Below, one piece after another: positions 26,238-34,138 of a stretch of DNA of 37,808 nucleotides (the stretch's first letter is position 1; each line of letters opens with the position of its first letter). This DNA comes from Isosphaera sp. Lineage in GTDB: Bacteria; Planctomycetota; Phycisphaerae; Phycisphaerales; UBA1924. Location: contig PNJV01000022.1 of NCBI GenBank assembly GCA_013822085.1, forward strand, positions 1 through 37,808, in the 5' to 3' direction. The notes below the pieces were generated by a model. That model worked only from the letters and a program-made list of their open reading frames with translations, had not been told where the DNA came from and did not search any database. The translations under genes were made by a program, and so were the position numbers.

Positions 26238-26945
26238 CTAGGCGACGGCGGGGACGGCTGCTGCGTCCGGGCGTGCCAGGCGGCGGCGCTGCTTGCCGAT
26301 GAGGCGCAGGTTGCGGGCGTAGATCACCACGCCGGGGGTCTGGCCGAGTGCCGCGACCAGGTCCTGGCGCCAGACGAAGTACGACAGGAGCATCGCCGCC
26401 CCGACCAGCGAGAGCCACCAGAAGATCGGCGGCACCACGCTGGCGCGCCGCTTCTCGCTGATGACCCACTGCACGAGCATCCGGCCAAAGAAGGCGATCT
26501 GGCCCAGCACGCCGACGCAGACCCACACCAGGCTGGTCCAGCCGGTGATGTTCAGGGCCCGGAAGAGCGTGTTGCCCGAGGCCGCTGAGGCCCTGATCAG
26601 GCCGTCTTGCCCGAGGATCCGCTCCAGCTCTGGGGCGGTCAGGAGTGGCGAGGCGTGGCCGTCGCGGCCCAGGACGCGGAAGGTCTGGCCGCCGGGGGCG
26701 GCTGGGTCGGGGAGGGTTTCCAGCTCGCCCTTGAAGGCCCCGATCTGGACTTTGGACGCTGTGGCCCCCGGGCGGAGCGTGGGCGTGGCGGTGGAGCCGA
26801 GGACGAGCCAGAGGCAGACCAGGACCAGGGCGAGCATCGCCGCCAGGGGCTCCCACTTGAGCCCGCGGCGGGCCGGCGTGCTGGCGGTCGCGGCGGTGCT
26901 GGCGGGCGCTGGGGCGTTGTTGGGCGCGGGCGCAGGAGCGCTCAC
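26238..26945 (-). CDS. LAB_N (lipid A biosynthesis N-terminal) domain membrane protein
   Basis: This 235-residue protein has an Ala/Pro-rich cytoplasmic start, a first membrane helix (LAAMLALVLVCLWLVLGS) and an extracytoplasmic stretch of about 85 residues. A LAB_N domain of three short helices follows: VWVCVGVLGQIAFFGRMLVQWVISEKRR, IFWWLSLVGAAMLLSYFVWR and the end GVVIYARNLRLI. The F-x-x-R-x-x-x-Q-W and Y-x-R-N motifs are diagnostic. The domain occurs at the N-terminus of some LpxB proteins and as free proteins beside GT2 genes that modify lipid-linked sugars. Here the GT2 stop and this GTG start overlap (GTGA), so the two are translated together. The extra helix and external domain are additions to the usual roughly 100-residue form. 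Confidence 0.88.
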   Translation of the reverse strand: MSAPAPAPNNAPAPASTAATASTPARRGLKWEPLAAMLALVLVCLWLVLGSTATPTLRPGATASKVQIGAFKGELETLPDPAAPGGQTFRVLGRDGHASPLLTAPELERILGQDGLIRASAASGNTLFRALNITGWTSLVWVCVGVLGQIAFFGRMLVQWVISEKRRASVVPPIFWWLSLVGAAMLLSYFVWRQDLVAALGQTPGVVIYARNLRLIGKQRRRLARPDAAAVPAVA

Positions 26946-27778
26946 GCGGGAGCCCCGGTTGGGCGCAAGACCTCGGTGCCGGCCGGGGCGTCGGCTGGGA
27001 GCACGATCTCGGCAGAATCGACCGGCCTGCGGCGGTTGATCATCCAGCGGACGGCCAGGCAGTCGATCAGGCCGGGCAGGGCTCGCTGGGTGATGCCCAG
27101 GCCGTACTTGCTCACGCCGGCGGTGCGCGGGGCGTGGCCGACGGGGACCTGGTCGACCTGGTACCCCAGCGAGGCGGCGGTGATCGGGATGAAGCGGTGC
27201 ATGCCCTTGAACTGCAAGGGGAGGGCCAGGGCGACCTCGCGGCGCATCAGTCGCAGCGAGCAGCCGGTGTCGCGGACCACGTCGCGCAGCAGCAGCCGGC
27301 GGAAGAGTCGCCCGACGATGGAGCCGACGCGGCGGACGGCGTTGTCTCGGCGGGCGTGGGAGCGGTCGCCCTGGACCATGTCGGCGTCGCGCTGCCGCAG
27401 GACGCGCAGGAGGTCGGCCAGGTCGGCCGGGTCGTTCTGGAGGTCGGCGTCGATGGTGGCGATGAGGTCGCCGCGGCTGGCACGGATTCCGGCGAAGAAG
27501 GCGGCCGATTGCCCGCCGCCGCGGCCGCGGGGCGTGCGCGTCATGGCCAGGCAGCGGAGCCAGGGGCGGTCCGGCAGCAGGGCCGTGACGGCGGCGCGGG
27601 TGCCGTCGGTGGACCCGTCGTCGACGATGACCAGCTCGTAGCTCAGGCCGGTGGCGGCCAGGGCCTGGCCCGCGCGGCGGACAAGCTCGGGGATGTTGGG
27701 TGCCTCGTTGTGGGCTGGCGCGATGAGCGAGAGCCCGACCAGTCGCGGCGCGAGCTGGGCACGGTCGCCGGTGTGCAT
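26942..27778 (-). CDS. Glycosyltransferase family 2, DPM1/ArnC-like
   Basis: This 278-residue enzyme has LSLIAPAHNEAPNIPELVRR, the donor-binding VIVDDGSTDGT, the metal site TIDADLQNDP, and the DPMS-type sequences VQGDRSHARRDNAVRRVGS, DTGCSLRLMRREVA and MHRFIPITAASLGYQVDQVPV with GVSKYGLG near the end. No C-terminal helices are present, unlike ArnC; a hydrophobic GLIDCLAVRWM segment may lie on the membrane. It probably transfers a sugar to a polyprenyl phosphate. It is coupled by a 4-base overlap to the LAB_N membrane protein, a pairing known from lipid A and lipid-carrier modification loci. TACCAT lies eight bases before the ATG and no ribosome site is visible. Confidence 0.9.
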   Translation of the reverse strand: MHTGDRAQLAPRLVGLSLIAPAHNEAPNIPELVRRAGQALAATGLSYELVIVDDGSTDGTRAAVTALLPDRPWLRCLAMTRTPRGRGGGQSAAFFAGIRASRGDLIATIDADLQNDPADLADLLRVLRQRDADMVQGDRSHARRDNAVRRVGSIVGRLFRRLLLRDVVRDTGCSLRLMRREVALALPLQFKGMHRFIPITAASLGYQVDQVPVGHAPRTAGVSKYGLGITQRALPGLIDCLAVRWMINRRRPVDSAEIVLPADAPAGTEVLRPTGAPA

Positions 27779-27786
27779 CAGGGTCG

Positions 27787-27792
27787 ATGGTA
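27787..27792 (-). promoter_or_regulatory. -10-like TACCAT before the DPM1-like gene
   Basis: It lies eight bases before the ATG at 27778, in the 104-bp divergent spacer shared with the ferredoxin gene. Confidence 0.4.
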
Positions 27793-27882
27793 GCGCGGGG
27801 GGCGCTGGGGCTGGGCGCGTCGGTTGCGTGCGCTGCGCGGGGGTAGCATTGGGCGTCCGGTCGCACTTTGGAGGCTCCAAGC

Positions 27883-28281
27883 ATGCACATCCGCCCCATC
27901 GATCCCAAGGACGCAGTGATCGCGGTGACGTTCCGCCTGGAAGACCCGGAGGGCCTGACCGGCACGGACCGGGCCGAGTGGACCGTCAAGGCTGCGCGGG
28001 GGCAGAACCTGCTCGAGGTGGCCATGGGCAACCAGATCAACATCGAGCACGCCTGCGGGGGCGTGTGCGCCTGCTCGACGTGCCACGTGTACGTCGAGGG
28101 GGGCATGGCGCGGCTCTCGCCCTCGACCGAGGCCGAGGAGGACCGCGTGGAGGAAGCGCCGGGGCTCCAGCGCAACAGCCGCCTGGCCTGCCAGTGCGCG
28201 ATCGACAAGGGCGACGGCGAGGCGATCGTGGTGCGGGTGCCGGCGTGGAACCGCAACGCGGTCAAGGAAGACGCGCACTGA
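27883..28281 (+). CDS. fdx: [2Fe-2S] ferredoxin, Isc type
   Basis: This 132-residue adrenodoxin/Isc-type ferredoxin has the cluster ligands in ACGGVCACSTCHVYV (C-x5-C-x2-C) and the fourth Cys in SRLACQC. An acidic segment TEAEEDRVEEAPGLQ sits between them as in E. coli Fdx. The N-terminus is about 20 residues longer than in E. coli, with an extra strand (VIAVTFRLEDPEGL). It supplies electrons in iron-sulfur cluster assembly. GGAGG lies eight bases before the ATG at 27883; a TTG five codons earlier overlaps that site and is rejected. The iscX gene follows after 15 bases, which fixes the Isc assignment, while iscR, S, U, A, hscA and hscB are not in the window. Confidence 0.93.
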   Translation: MHIRPIDPKDAVIAVTFRLEDPEGLTGTDRAEWTVKAARGQNLLEVAMGNQINIEHACGGVCACSTCHVYVEGGMARLSPSTEAEEDRVEEAPGLQRNSRLACQCAIDKGDGEAIVVRVPAWNRNAVKEDAH

Positions 28282-28296
28282 CGCGCCGGGGGCCCC

Positions 28297-28536
28297 ATGG
28301 CAGGACCGCGCGACCAGTTCGGGTGGCTTGACGTCGAGGAGATCGCGCTGCGCCTCCACCGGGCGCACCGGCAGACCGACCCGCTGACGCTGCGCTTCAC
28401 GGCCCTGCGCGGGCTGGTCGAGGCCCTGCCCGGCTTCTGCCCCGACCCGGACCATCCAGTCAACGAGAAGATCCTCGAAACGATCCAGGGGGCGTGGCTC
28501 CAGGAACGCCTGGACGGGCCGGCCGACGAGGACTGA
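28297..28536 (+). CDS. iscX: IscX, iron-sulfur cluster assembly adaptor
   Basis: This 79-residue acidic protein follows the IscX pattern: an early W (FGWLDVEEIALRLHRAH), DPLTLRFTALRGLVEALPGF, then DPDHPVNEKILETIQGAWLQE. The NEKILExIxxxWL block is the most conserved part of the family. IscX binds the desulfurase IscS at the frataxin/ferredoxin site and tunes cluster assembly. It lies 15 bases after the ferredoxin gene, as in enterobacterial isc operons (fdx-iscX). A G-rich patch precedes the ATG. The end is convergent with the CPBP protease gene. Confidence 0.93.
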   Translation: MAGPRDQFGWLDVEEIALRLHRAHRQTDPLTLRFTALRGLVEALPGFCPDPDHPVNEKILETIQGAWLQERLDGPADED

Positions 28537-28571
28537 GCGGGGGCGACCGCTTGCGCCGGGCGCGGGGCCGC

Positions 28572-29402
28572 CTAGGCCAGCCGCTGGAGGAGCACCAGCA
28601 CCAGCACGTCGTACGCGGCGTGGGCCAGGACGACCACGCCAAAGCCGCGGTGGAGGTACAGCCCAGCGAAATAGGCGCCGGCCAGGACATAAAAGACGAA
28701 GGAGCCCCAGACCAGGGCGCCGTCGCTGGTCCAGACGGGGTGGTAAAAGGCGAAGGCCAGGGCGGTCAGGACCACGGCCGCGGCGGCGGTGAGCCGCTTG
28801 TCCAGCTGGAGCAGGTCGCCGGCGACGATCGAGACCAGGGCGACGCCGATGAGGCGGAAGAGCAGCTCCTCGTAGATGCCCGCCCCGAGGGAGATGGTCA
28901 GGCGCGCGCCCAGGCCCAGGCCCTCGAAGGACTGCCCCTGCGCCAGCGTCGCGGCGGGGCCGGCCCCGTCGGCGATGCGCTGCACGATGGCGCTGGCCAC
29001 AAGCAGGGGCAGGGCCCAGCAGGCCGACTCGAGCACCATGACCAGGAGCACCGGGGGCTTGACGGTCCACGGGTCGCGGCGCAGCACGTGCTGGATCAGG
29101 AGCATCGTGAGCATCGCCAGGGCCGGGACCAGGAGCCCGGCAAGGCCGAAGACGTTGAGGAAGTCGCCAAGGAGCTTCTCGGCGAAGATGGTGCGCTGGG
29201 TGCCCGAGGCGTACTGGGTGAGGAAGACGATGGCGCCGATCTCGTAGAGCAGCACGGCCGGGGTGAGCAGGGCCAGGGCGTGGAGCGGCCCGGCCGAGAG
29301 CGACCAGTAGTCATCGGCCAGGCGTCGCACGGCGGCGGCTGGGCGCACGGCCGTGCGCGGCACGGGGCGCGAGGAGCGCGGCTTGGTGCGTGCGGCGGCC
29401 AT
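28572..29402 (-). CDS. CPBP family intramembrane metalloprotease
   Basis: This 276-residue protein of about seven to eight hydrophobic segments has the three CPBP (Abi/CAAX) motifs: EELLFR with the paired Glu (from GAGIYEELLFRLIG), FxxxH in LAFAFYHPVW and HxxxD/N in VVLAHAAYDVLVL. The family cleaves prenylated or membrane-bound substrates or acts in bacteriocin self-immunity; the substrate here is unknown. A basic Arg/Pro N-terminus of about 25 residues is cytoplasmic. The ATG at 29402 is preferred over one 11 codons upstream because TACATT lies seven bases before it. It stands alone on the minus strand next to the ABC importer genes. Confidence 0.9.
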   Translation of the reverse strand: MAAARTKPRSSRPVPRTAVRPAAAVRRLADDYWSLSAGPLHALALLTPAVLLYEIGAIVFLTQYASGTQRTIFAEKLLGDFLNVFGLAGLLVPALAMLTMLLIQHVLRRDPWTVKPPVLLVMVLESACWALPLLVASAIVQRIADGAGPAATLAQGQSFEGLGLGARLTISLGAGIYEELLFRLIGVALVSIVAGDLLQLDKRLTAAAAVVLTALAFAFYHPVWTSDGALVWGSFVFYVLAGAYFAGLYLHRGFGVVVLAHAAYDVLVLVLLQRLA

Positions 29403-29409
29403 GCGCGTC

Positions 29410-29415
29410 AATGTA
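29410..29415 (-). promoter_or_regulatory. -10-like TACATT before the CPBP gene
   Basis: It is seven bases upstream of the ATG at 29402. The rbsA-type stop is 67 bases further on and no terminator was seen between them. Confidence 0.4.
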
Positions 29416-29482
29416 GCCGCGGCGTGGCCGGCCACGGCGCTGCCGGGTTGCGCTCAGGGGCCGTGGGGATGCGGGGCTGCGG

Positions 29483-31138
29483 TCAGCCGGCGACGGTCGC
29501 AGGGTCGGGCGTGCGCGCGTGCTTGAGGGTGGCCAGGCGCAGGACGCTCTCCTGGGTCATCTCGCGGCCGCGCAGCTGGCCGGTGAGGTGCCCGTCGCAC
29601 ATGACCAGGACTCGGTCGGACAGTGCCAGCAGCTCGGGCATCTCCGAGGAGACCAGCAGCACGGCCAGGCCCGCGTCGGCGGCGTCGCGGACGATGCGGT
29701 AGATCTCGGTCTTGGTGCCCACGTCGATGCCGCGCGTGGGCTCGTCGAGCAGGAGCACGCGCGTGGCGTCGGTCATCCATCGCGCGATCAGGAGCTTCTG
29801 CTGGTTGCCGCCGGAGAGCTCGCCGGGCAAGGACTCGGGCGAGGCGGCCTTGACGCGGAAGCGGGCCAGCTGCCGCTGGATCAGGCCGCGCTCGGCGCGG
29901 AAGGACCTGAGCCCGCCGCGGGCCAGGTCGGGCATCTGCGGCACGGCGATGTTCTCGGCGATGCCCAGCTGGAAGAACAGGCCCTGGAGCCGGCGGTCCT
30001 CGGGGACGTAGCCGACGCCGGCGGCGATGGACGCGCGCGGGCTGCCCACGGGCAGGTCTCTGCCGGCGACGCGCACCGCGCCCGTGGCGGCCTGGTCAAG
30101 GCCGAAGACCGCGTCGAGGAGCTCCGAGCGGCCCGAGCCCACCAGCCCGCCCACGCCCACCACCTCGCCGGGGCGGACCTCCAGCGACACGCCGTGGAGC
30201 TTGCCCGGCGAGCTGAGGCCCTCGACGGCCAGGAGCGGGGCCGAGCCGGCCGGGTCCGGGGCGTGCGGGGCCCGGCGGTAGGAGGCCGAGTCGTCGATCC
30301 GGCGGCCGATCATCTGCGCGACCAGGTCGGACTGGGTGATCTCGGCGATGCGGCTGGTGCCCACGAACCGGCCGTCGCGCAGGACCGTGACGCGGTCGCA
30401 GCAGTGGAATATCTCGCCCATGCGGTGGGAGACGTAAACACACAGCATGCCGCGGCCGGCCAGCGTGCGGACGATCGACATGAGCCGGTCGGCCTCGGCG
30501 ACCGAGAGGGAGGAGGTCGGCTCGTCGAAGATGATCACGCGCGGCGCGCCGGCGTGGGAGCCGCCCGCCTCACCCTCGCCCAGCGACGAGGCGATCTGGA
30601 CGATCTGCCTGCGGCCGGGGGGCAGGTCGCCGAGCGGGGCGCGGGGGTCGATCTCGGGGGCCAGGTCGGCAAGCAGCCTCGCGGCGCGGCGGTTCATGGT
30701 CGCGTAGTCGACGACGCCGCGGCGCGTGGGCATGTCGTGGAGGCAGAGGTTCTCGGCGACGGTCAGGTTGGGGCACTGGGCCAGCTCTTGGTGGACGATG
30801 CGCACGCCGGCGGCGAAGGCGTCGTCGATGTCGCCGGGGGCGAGCTGGCGCCCGCCCAGGGTGATGACGCCCTCGTCGGGGCGGTGCAGGCCGGCGATGG
30901 CCTTGCCCAGCGTGCTCTTGCCGGCGCCGTTCTCGCCCATCAGGGCGTGGACCTCGCCGGCGCGGAACGAGACGCTCACGCGGTCGAGCGCCTGGGTGAT
31001 GCCGAAGCGCTTGCTCACGTCGCGGACGGTCAGGAAGTCCTCCGCGGGACGGGGCGCGTGGCCGTTGACGCCGCTGGAGCGCGGCGCAGCGGCGGGCGGG
31101 TCAGCATGGGGCAGGGCGTGGCCCGGGACGGTGGGCAT
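29483..31138 (-). CDS. RbsA/MglA-type sugar ABC transporter, double ATP-binding protein
   Basis: This 551-residue protein has two fused ABC domains after a Pro/Ala-rich tail of about 35 residues. The first has GENGAGKST near residue 67, the switch region VHQELAQCPNLTVAENLCL, a degenerate signature (PPGRRQIVQIA) and Walker B VIIFDEPTSSL. The second has the degenerate Walker A GGLVGSGRSELL typical of the family, GYVPEDRRLQGLF, signature LSGGNQQK and VLLLDEPTRGIDVGT. It energises uptake by the RbsC-like permease. It is separated from the binding-protein gene by 191 bases containing a hairpin, and has its own TATGCT six bases before the ATG, so it may be expressed partly on its own. The sugar cannot be read from the sequence. 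Confidence 0.95.
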   Translation of the reverse strand: MPTVPGHALPHADPPAAAPRSSGVNGHAPRPAEDFLTVRDVSKRFGITQALDRVSVSFRAGEVHALMGENGAGKSTLGKAIAGLHRPDEGVITLGGRQLAPGDIDDAFAAGVRIVHQELAQCPNLTVAENLCLHDMPTRRGVVDYATMNRRAARLLADLAPEIDPRAPLGDLPPGRRQIVQIASSLGEGEAGGSHAGAPRVIIFDEPTSSLSVAEADRLMSIVRTLAGRGMLCVYVSHRMGEIFHCCDRVTVLRDGRFVGTSRIAEITQSDLVAQMIGRRIDDSASYRRAPHAPDPAGSAPLLAVEGLSSPGKLHGVSLEVRPGEVVGVGGLVGSGRSELLDAVFGLDQAATGAVRVAGRDLPVGSPRASIAAGVGYVPEDRRLQGLFFQLGIAENIAVPQMPDLARGGLRSFRAERGLIQRQLARFRVKAASPESLPGELSGGNQQKLLIARWMTDATRVLLLDEPTRGIDVGTKTEIYRIVRDAADAGLAVLLVSSEMPELLALSDRVLVMCDGHLTGQLRGREMTQESVLRLATLKHARTPDPATVAG

Positions 31139-31144
31139 CGCGTC

Positions 31145-31150
31145 AGCATA
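31145..31150 (-). promoter_or_regulatory. -10-like TATGCT before the rbsA-type gene
   Basis: It lies six bases before the ATG at 31138 with no ribosome site between, which suggests a separate leaderless transcript within the importer cluster. Confidence 0.45.
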
Positions 31151-31186
31151 CCGCCTGGGTCGCGGCCCGGCGAGGGGCGCACGACA

Positions 31187-31209
31187 AACGCCCCGTCGGC
31201 CGGGGCGTT
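31187..31209 (-). terminator. Hairpin between binding-protein and ATPase genes
   Basis: AACGCCCC and GGGGCGTT form a perfect 8-bp stem with a 7-base loop. On the minus strand it is followed by only TTG, so it is a weak or partial terminator or an mRNA-stabilising stem for the binding-protein transcript. Confidence 0.6.
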
Positions 31210-31233
31210 GAGGGGTTGAGGGGTTGAGGGGTT
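31210..31233. repeat. 8-bp tandem repeat, three copies
   Basis: GAGGGGTT occurs three times without mismatch immediately beside the hairpin in the importer spacer. Confidence 0.95.
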
Positions 31234-31329
31234 GCGTGGTTCGGCGGCTGGGGGCCCGCGGAGTTTGGGAGAGGGGATAGAGGGAACGGCCGCGGCGGCC
31301 CCCGCGTAGGCCGGCTGGGCCCGTGCCGC

Positions 31330-32346
31330 TCAGCGGCGGCGCAGCCATCGTTCCCAGTTCTTGCTGTATTCCTCGACGTTGGCGGTGCCGACGACGGTCA
31401 GGGGGGCGTTGACGATCGCGCCGCCGGCGGGCTCCTTGCCGGCGACGATCTTGTCCATCAGCAGCGTGACGGACTGGTAGCCCCACTCGTAGACCTGCTG
31501 GCCCAGGAGGGTCTGGACCTCGCCGGAGCGGACGTAGTCGAGCTGGGCGGGCAGGGCGTCGACGGCGACGACCTTGGCCTTGCCGGCGACGGACTTCATG
31601 GCGTTCTTGGTGAACAGCGGCCACCCGCCGACCATGGCCCAGCCGGTGATGTCCGGGTTGGCGGCCATGACCTGCTCGACCTTGAGCACGGCGTCCTGGG
31701 CGGTCTCGGCGTGGTAGTAGACCTCCTTGAGCTTGACGCCCGGGTGGGCCTTGAGGCCCTCCAGGACGCCCTTGACGCGGGCCTGGAGGTTCGGGGCGTT
31801 CTGGTTACCGGCCAGGACCGCCACGACGCCGGCGTCGCCCATGACCTTGACCAGCTCGCCGGCGACCTGCTTGCCGCACTCGAAGTCGTTGGTGCCGAAG
31901 TAGGCGAAGCGCTTGGAGGTGGGCACGTCGGAATCGAAGGCGACCACCGGCACGCCGCGCTCGACGGCGCTGTTGATCGACGAGACCAGGAGGTTGGCGT
32001 CGGAGGCCGAGATCGCGATGCCGTCGGCGACGGAGGCGAGGCGCTCGACGGCCGTGGCCTGGCGCTGGGCGTCCTCGGAGGTCGGCGTCTGCCAGTCGAT
32101 GACGATCTCGACGCCCAGGTCCCGGCCGATCTTGCGGGCCGCGTCCTGGGCGCCGGTGCGGGCGGCCAGGAAGACGGGGTTTTCGTTGCTCTTGGCCACC
32201 AGGCCGATGACGTACCGCGACTTGGTCGGCCGCGGCTGCGGGGCTTCGGAGGCGTGCGCCCCCGAGACCGTCGCGGCCCCCAAGAGGCCCGCCGCCGTCA
32301 CGCCGGCCGTCATCACGCCGAGCACCGCTTTGATCCAGCCACGCAT
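31330..32346 (-). CDS. RbsB-type periplasmic sugar-binding protein
   Basis: This 338-residue protein has a Sec signal peptide (about 1-33, basic start, hydrophobic core VLGVMTAGVTAAGLLGAATV, ending near AHAS). A type I periplasmic-binding fold (Peripla_BP_4) follows: SRYVIGLVAKSNENPVFLAART, IDWQTPTSEDAQRQ, ADGIAISASDANLL, RGVPVVAFDSDVPTSKR, YFGTNDFECGKQVAGEL and VVAVDALPAQLDYVRSGEV. The F/N/D pattern fits a ribose, other pentose or inositol-like ligand, which cannot be fixed. AAGGAG lies seven bases before the ATG, the strongest ribosome site in the importer cluster, as expected for the most abundant subunit. Confidence 0.95.
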   Translation of the reverse strand: MRGWIKAVLGVMTAGVTAAGLLGAATVSGAHASEAPQPRPTKSRYVIGLVAKSNENPVFLAARTGAQDAARKIGRDLGVEIVIDWQTPTSEDAQRQATAVERLASVADGIAISASDANLLVSSINSAVERGVPVVAFDSDVPTSKRFAYFGTNDFECGKQVAGELVKVMGDAGVVAVLAGNQNAPNLQARVKGVLEGLKAHPGVKLKEVYYHAETAQDAVLKVEQVMAANPDITGWAMVGGWPLFTKNAMKSVAGKAKVVAVDALPAQLDYVRSGEVQTLLGQQVYEWGYQSVTLLMDKIVAGKEPAGGAIVNAPLTVVGTANVEEYSKNWERWLRRR

Positions 32347-32427
32347 GTGTTGCTCCTTCGCAGTGGACCCTTGAACCCTGACGCACGCGAACCCGTCACC
32401 CCCAACCCCGCCTAGGCGTCAACCCGG

Positions 32428-32448
32428 CGGGCCGCTCCGCACGGCCCG
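32428..32448 (-). other. Hairpin in the permease-binding protein spacer
   Basis: CGGGCCG and CGGCCCG form a 7-bp stem with a 7-base loop; a second short stem TCGCCC/GGGCGA lies at 32466-32479. Neither has a T-tract. They may stabilise or process the importer mRNA. Confidence 0.4.
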
Positions 32449-32509
32449 TTGCCGGCGTGTCTTCGTCGCCCGTGGGCGAGCGGAGTCAGCCGGCGCGGGC
32501 GATCGCAGA

Positions 32510-34120
32510 TTACCGCCCCCGCGGCCCCTTGACCAGCCGGCCCTTGGCCTGGTCGACCACCACCGCCAGCACGATGGCAAAGCCGATGACGATCTGGCGG
32601 TAGTTGGAGTCGATCTGGAGGACGTCGAAGCCGTTGTTGATCAGCTGGATGATCAGGGCCCCCAAGACCGCCCCGAGGGCCGAGCCGCGCCCCCCCGAGA
32701 GCGACGCCCCCCCCACCACCGCAGCGGCGATCACCTCCAGCTCGTAGCCGCGGCCGGCCTCGGAGGACCCGGCCCCGAAGTATCCCAGGGCCAGCATCGC
32801 TGAGACGCCCGCCAGCAGGCCCGTGAGGGTGAACATGACGATCTTGGTGCGCCCGACCGGGACGCCGGCGTATCGCGCCGCGGTCTCGTTGCCGCCGATG
32901 GCAAAGACACGCCGGCCAAAGACCGTCCGCGCCGCCACGACCGCCCCGAGCAGGCCCGCCACGACCATCACGCCGGTGGGGATCGGGTTGATCACCACGC
33001 CGCCGACGCTCAGGCCCGCCTTGACCGAGGCGCTGAAGCTCTCGGGCGCGTTGACCGAGAGGCCCCCCGTGAGCACGAAGGCCACGCCGCGGTAGATCGC
33101 CATGCCGCCCAGCGTGATGATGAACGGGTGCACGCCCAGGCCCACGGTCGAGGCGCCGTTGACCAGCCCGGCCAGCCCGCCCGCCGCTGCGCACACCAGC
33201 AGCCCCACCGTCACCGACACCCACGCCGGGGCCGCCGGGTCGAGGACCTCGCGCATCACCACCGCCCCGGCCACCCAGGCCAGGGCGTAGATCGAGCCGA
33301 TCGACAGGTCGATCCCGCCCATCACGATGATCCCCGTCATGCCCACCGCCATGATGGCGATGAACGAGGCGGACGTGGCCACGTTGATCAGGTTCTCCAG
33401 GCGCAGGAACTTGTTGGCCCGGAAGGCCCGGGCCAGCTCCCGCGTGCCGTCGCCGGCCTCGTAGACGAACCATCCGTCCCCTTCGAGGTAGGCCTTGCCC
33501 GCGGCCTGCCCCTGGCGCACGAGGGTCTGGCCGGGCCAGATCCGCTCGGCGCGGACGCCCCCGATCAGCTCGATCCGCTCCAGCGGGTCGCCGGTGTCGG
33601 CGTCCTCGCGCACCAGCGCGCCCGGGGCCGGGTCGTCAACGAGCACCCAGCCGTCCCTGCGCAGCAGGGGCCGAACGGCCCCGCCCTGGCCCGGCTGGCG
33701 CACGAGAAAGCCCGGCTCGATCCTCTCGAGCCGGTCCCCGGCGGCCAGGCGCACGCGCTGGCGCTGCTCGATCACCGGCTTGCCGAACTGTGTGCCCAGG
33801 CCCCAGCCGGCGCCGCGGGCAAAGACGCGTTGATCCGCCCGGCCGGGCAGCGACAGGACGAGGCGCTCGTCCTCGACACGCACCGAGGCCCCTTCGGGGA
33901 CCTCGACCCGGCTGACCTGGGCCTCGATGGCGCCGTCCTTGAGCCACGAGGCCAGCGTCAGGCCGGCCATCATCAGCCCGATGACCACGACCAGGCCGAA
34001 CTCCTGGGCCTGCACCAGCGGGGTCAGCACCGAGCGCCGCGCCCGCGGCGCTGCGCGGCCGCCGCCCGGCGCGGGCTGTGCGTGAGGATCAGCAGAGGGG
34101 GGCAGTTGGGAGTGGCTCAC
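32510..34120 (-). CDS. RbsC-type sugar ABC permease with extra extracytoplasmic domain
   Basis: This 536-residue permease is much longer than E. coli RbsC (about 320). TM1 lies at about 41-59 (EFGLVVVIGLMMAGLTLASWL). The conserved core resumes near 235 with FLRLENLINVATSASFIAIMAVGMTGIIVMGGIDLS, and then GVHPFIITLGGMAIYRG and GRRVFAIGGNETAARYAGV (the EAA-like loop), ending KGRLVKGPRGR. Between them, about 170 polar residues (62-232) form an insert that should face outward, since the N-terminus is cytoplasmic in the family. The insert holds two similar units (about 130-164 and 190-224), sharing ERI-x-PG-x-x-LVRQ and DGW. It starts with GTG; TATTGT lies six bases upstream. It is the first gene of the importer cluster. 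Confidence 0.93.
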   Translation of the reverse strand: MSHSQLPPSADPHAQPAPGGGRAAPRARRSVLTPLVQAQEFGLVVVIGLMMAGLTLASWLKDGAIEAQVSRVEVPEGASVRVEDERLVLSLPGRADQRVFARGAGWGLGTQFGKPVIEQRQRVRLAAGDRLERIEPGFLVRQPGQGGAVRPLLRRDGWVLVDDPAPGALVREDADTGDPLERIELIGGVRAERIWPGQTLVRQGQAAGKAYLEGDGWFVYEAGDGTRELARAFRANKFLRLENLINVATSASFIAIMAVGMTGIIVMGGIDLSIGSIYALAWVAGAVVMREVLDPAAPAWVSVTVGLLVCAAAGGLAGLVNGASTVGLGVHPFIITLGGMAIYRGVAFVLTGGLSVNAPESFSASVKAGLSVGGVVINPIPTGVMVVAGLLGAVVAARTVFGRRVFAIGGNETAARYAGVPVGRTKIVMFTLTGLLAGVSAMLALGYFGAGSSEAGRGYELEVIAAAVVGGASLSGGRGSALGAVLGALIIQLINNGFDVLQIDSNYRQIVIGFAIVLAVVVDQAKGRLVKGPRGR

Positions 34121-34126
34121 AGATGC

Positions 34127-34132
34127 ACAATA
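34127..34132 (-). promoter_or_regulatory. -10-like TATTGT before the permease gene
   Basis: It is six bases before the GTG at 34120 and immediately after the prepilin terminator hairpin, so it would be the promoter of the importer cluster. Confidence 0.5.
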
Positions 34133-34138
34133 GCAAAC

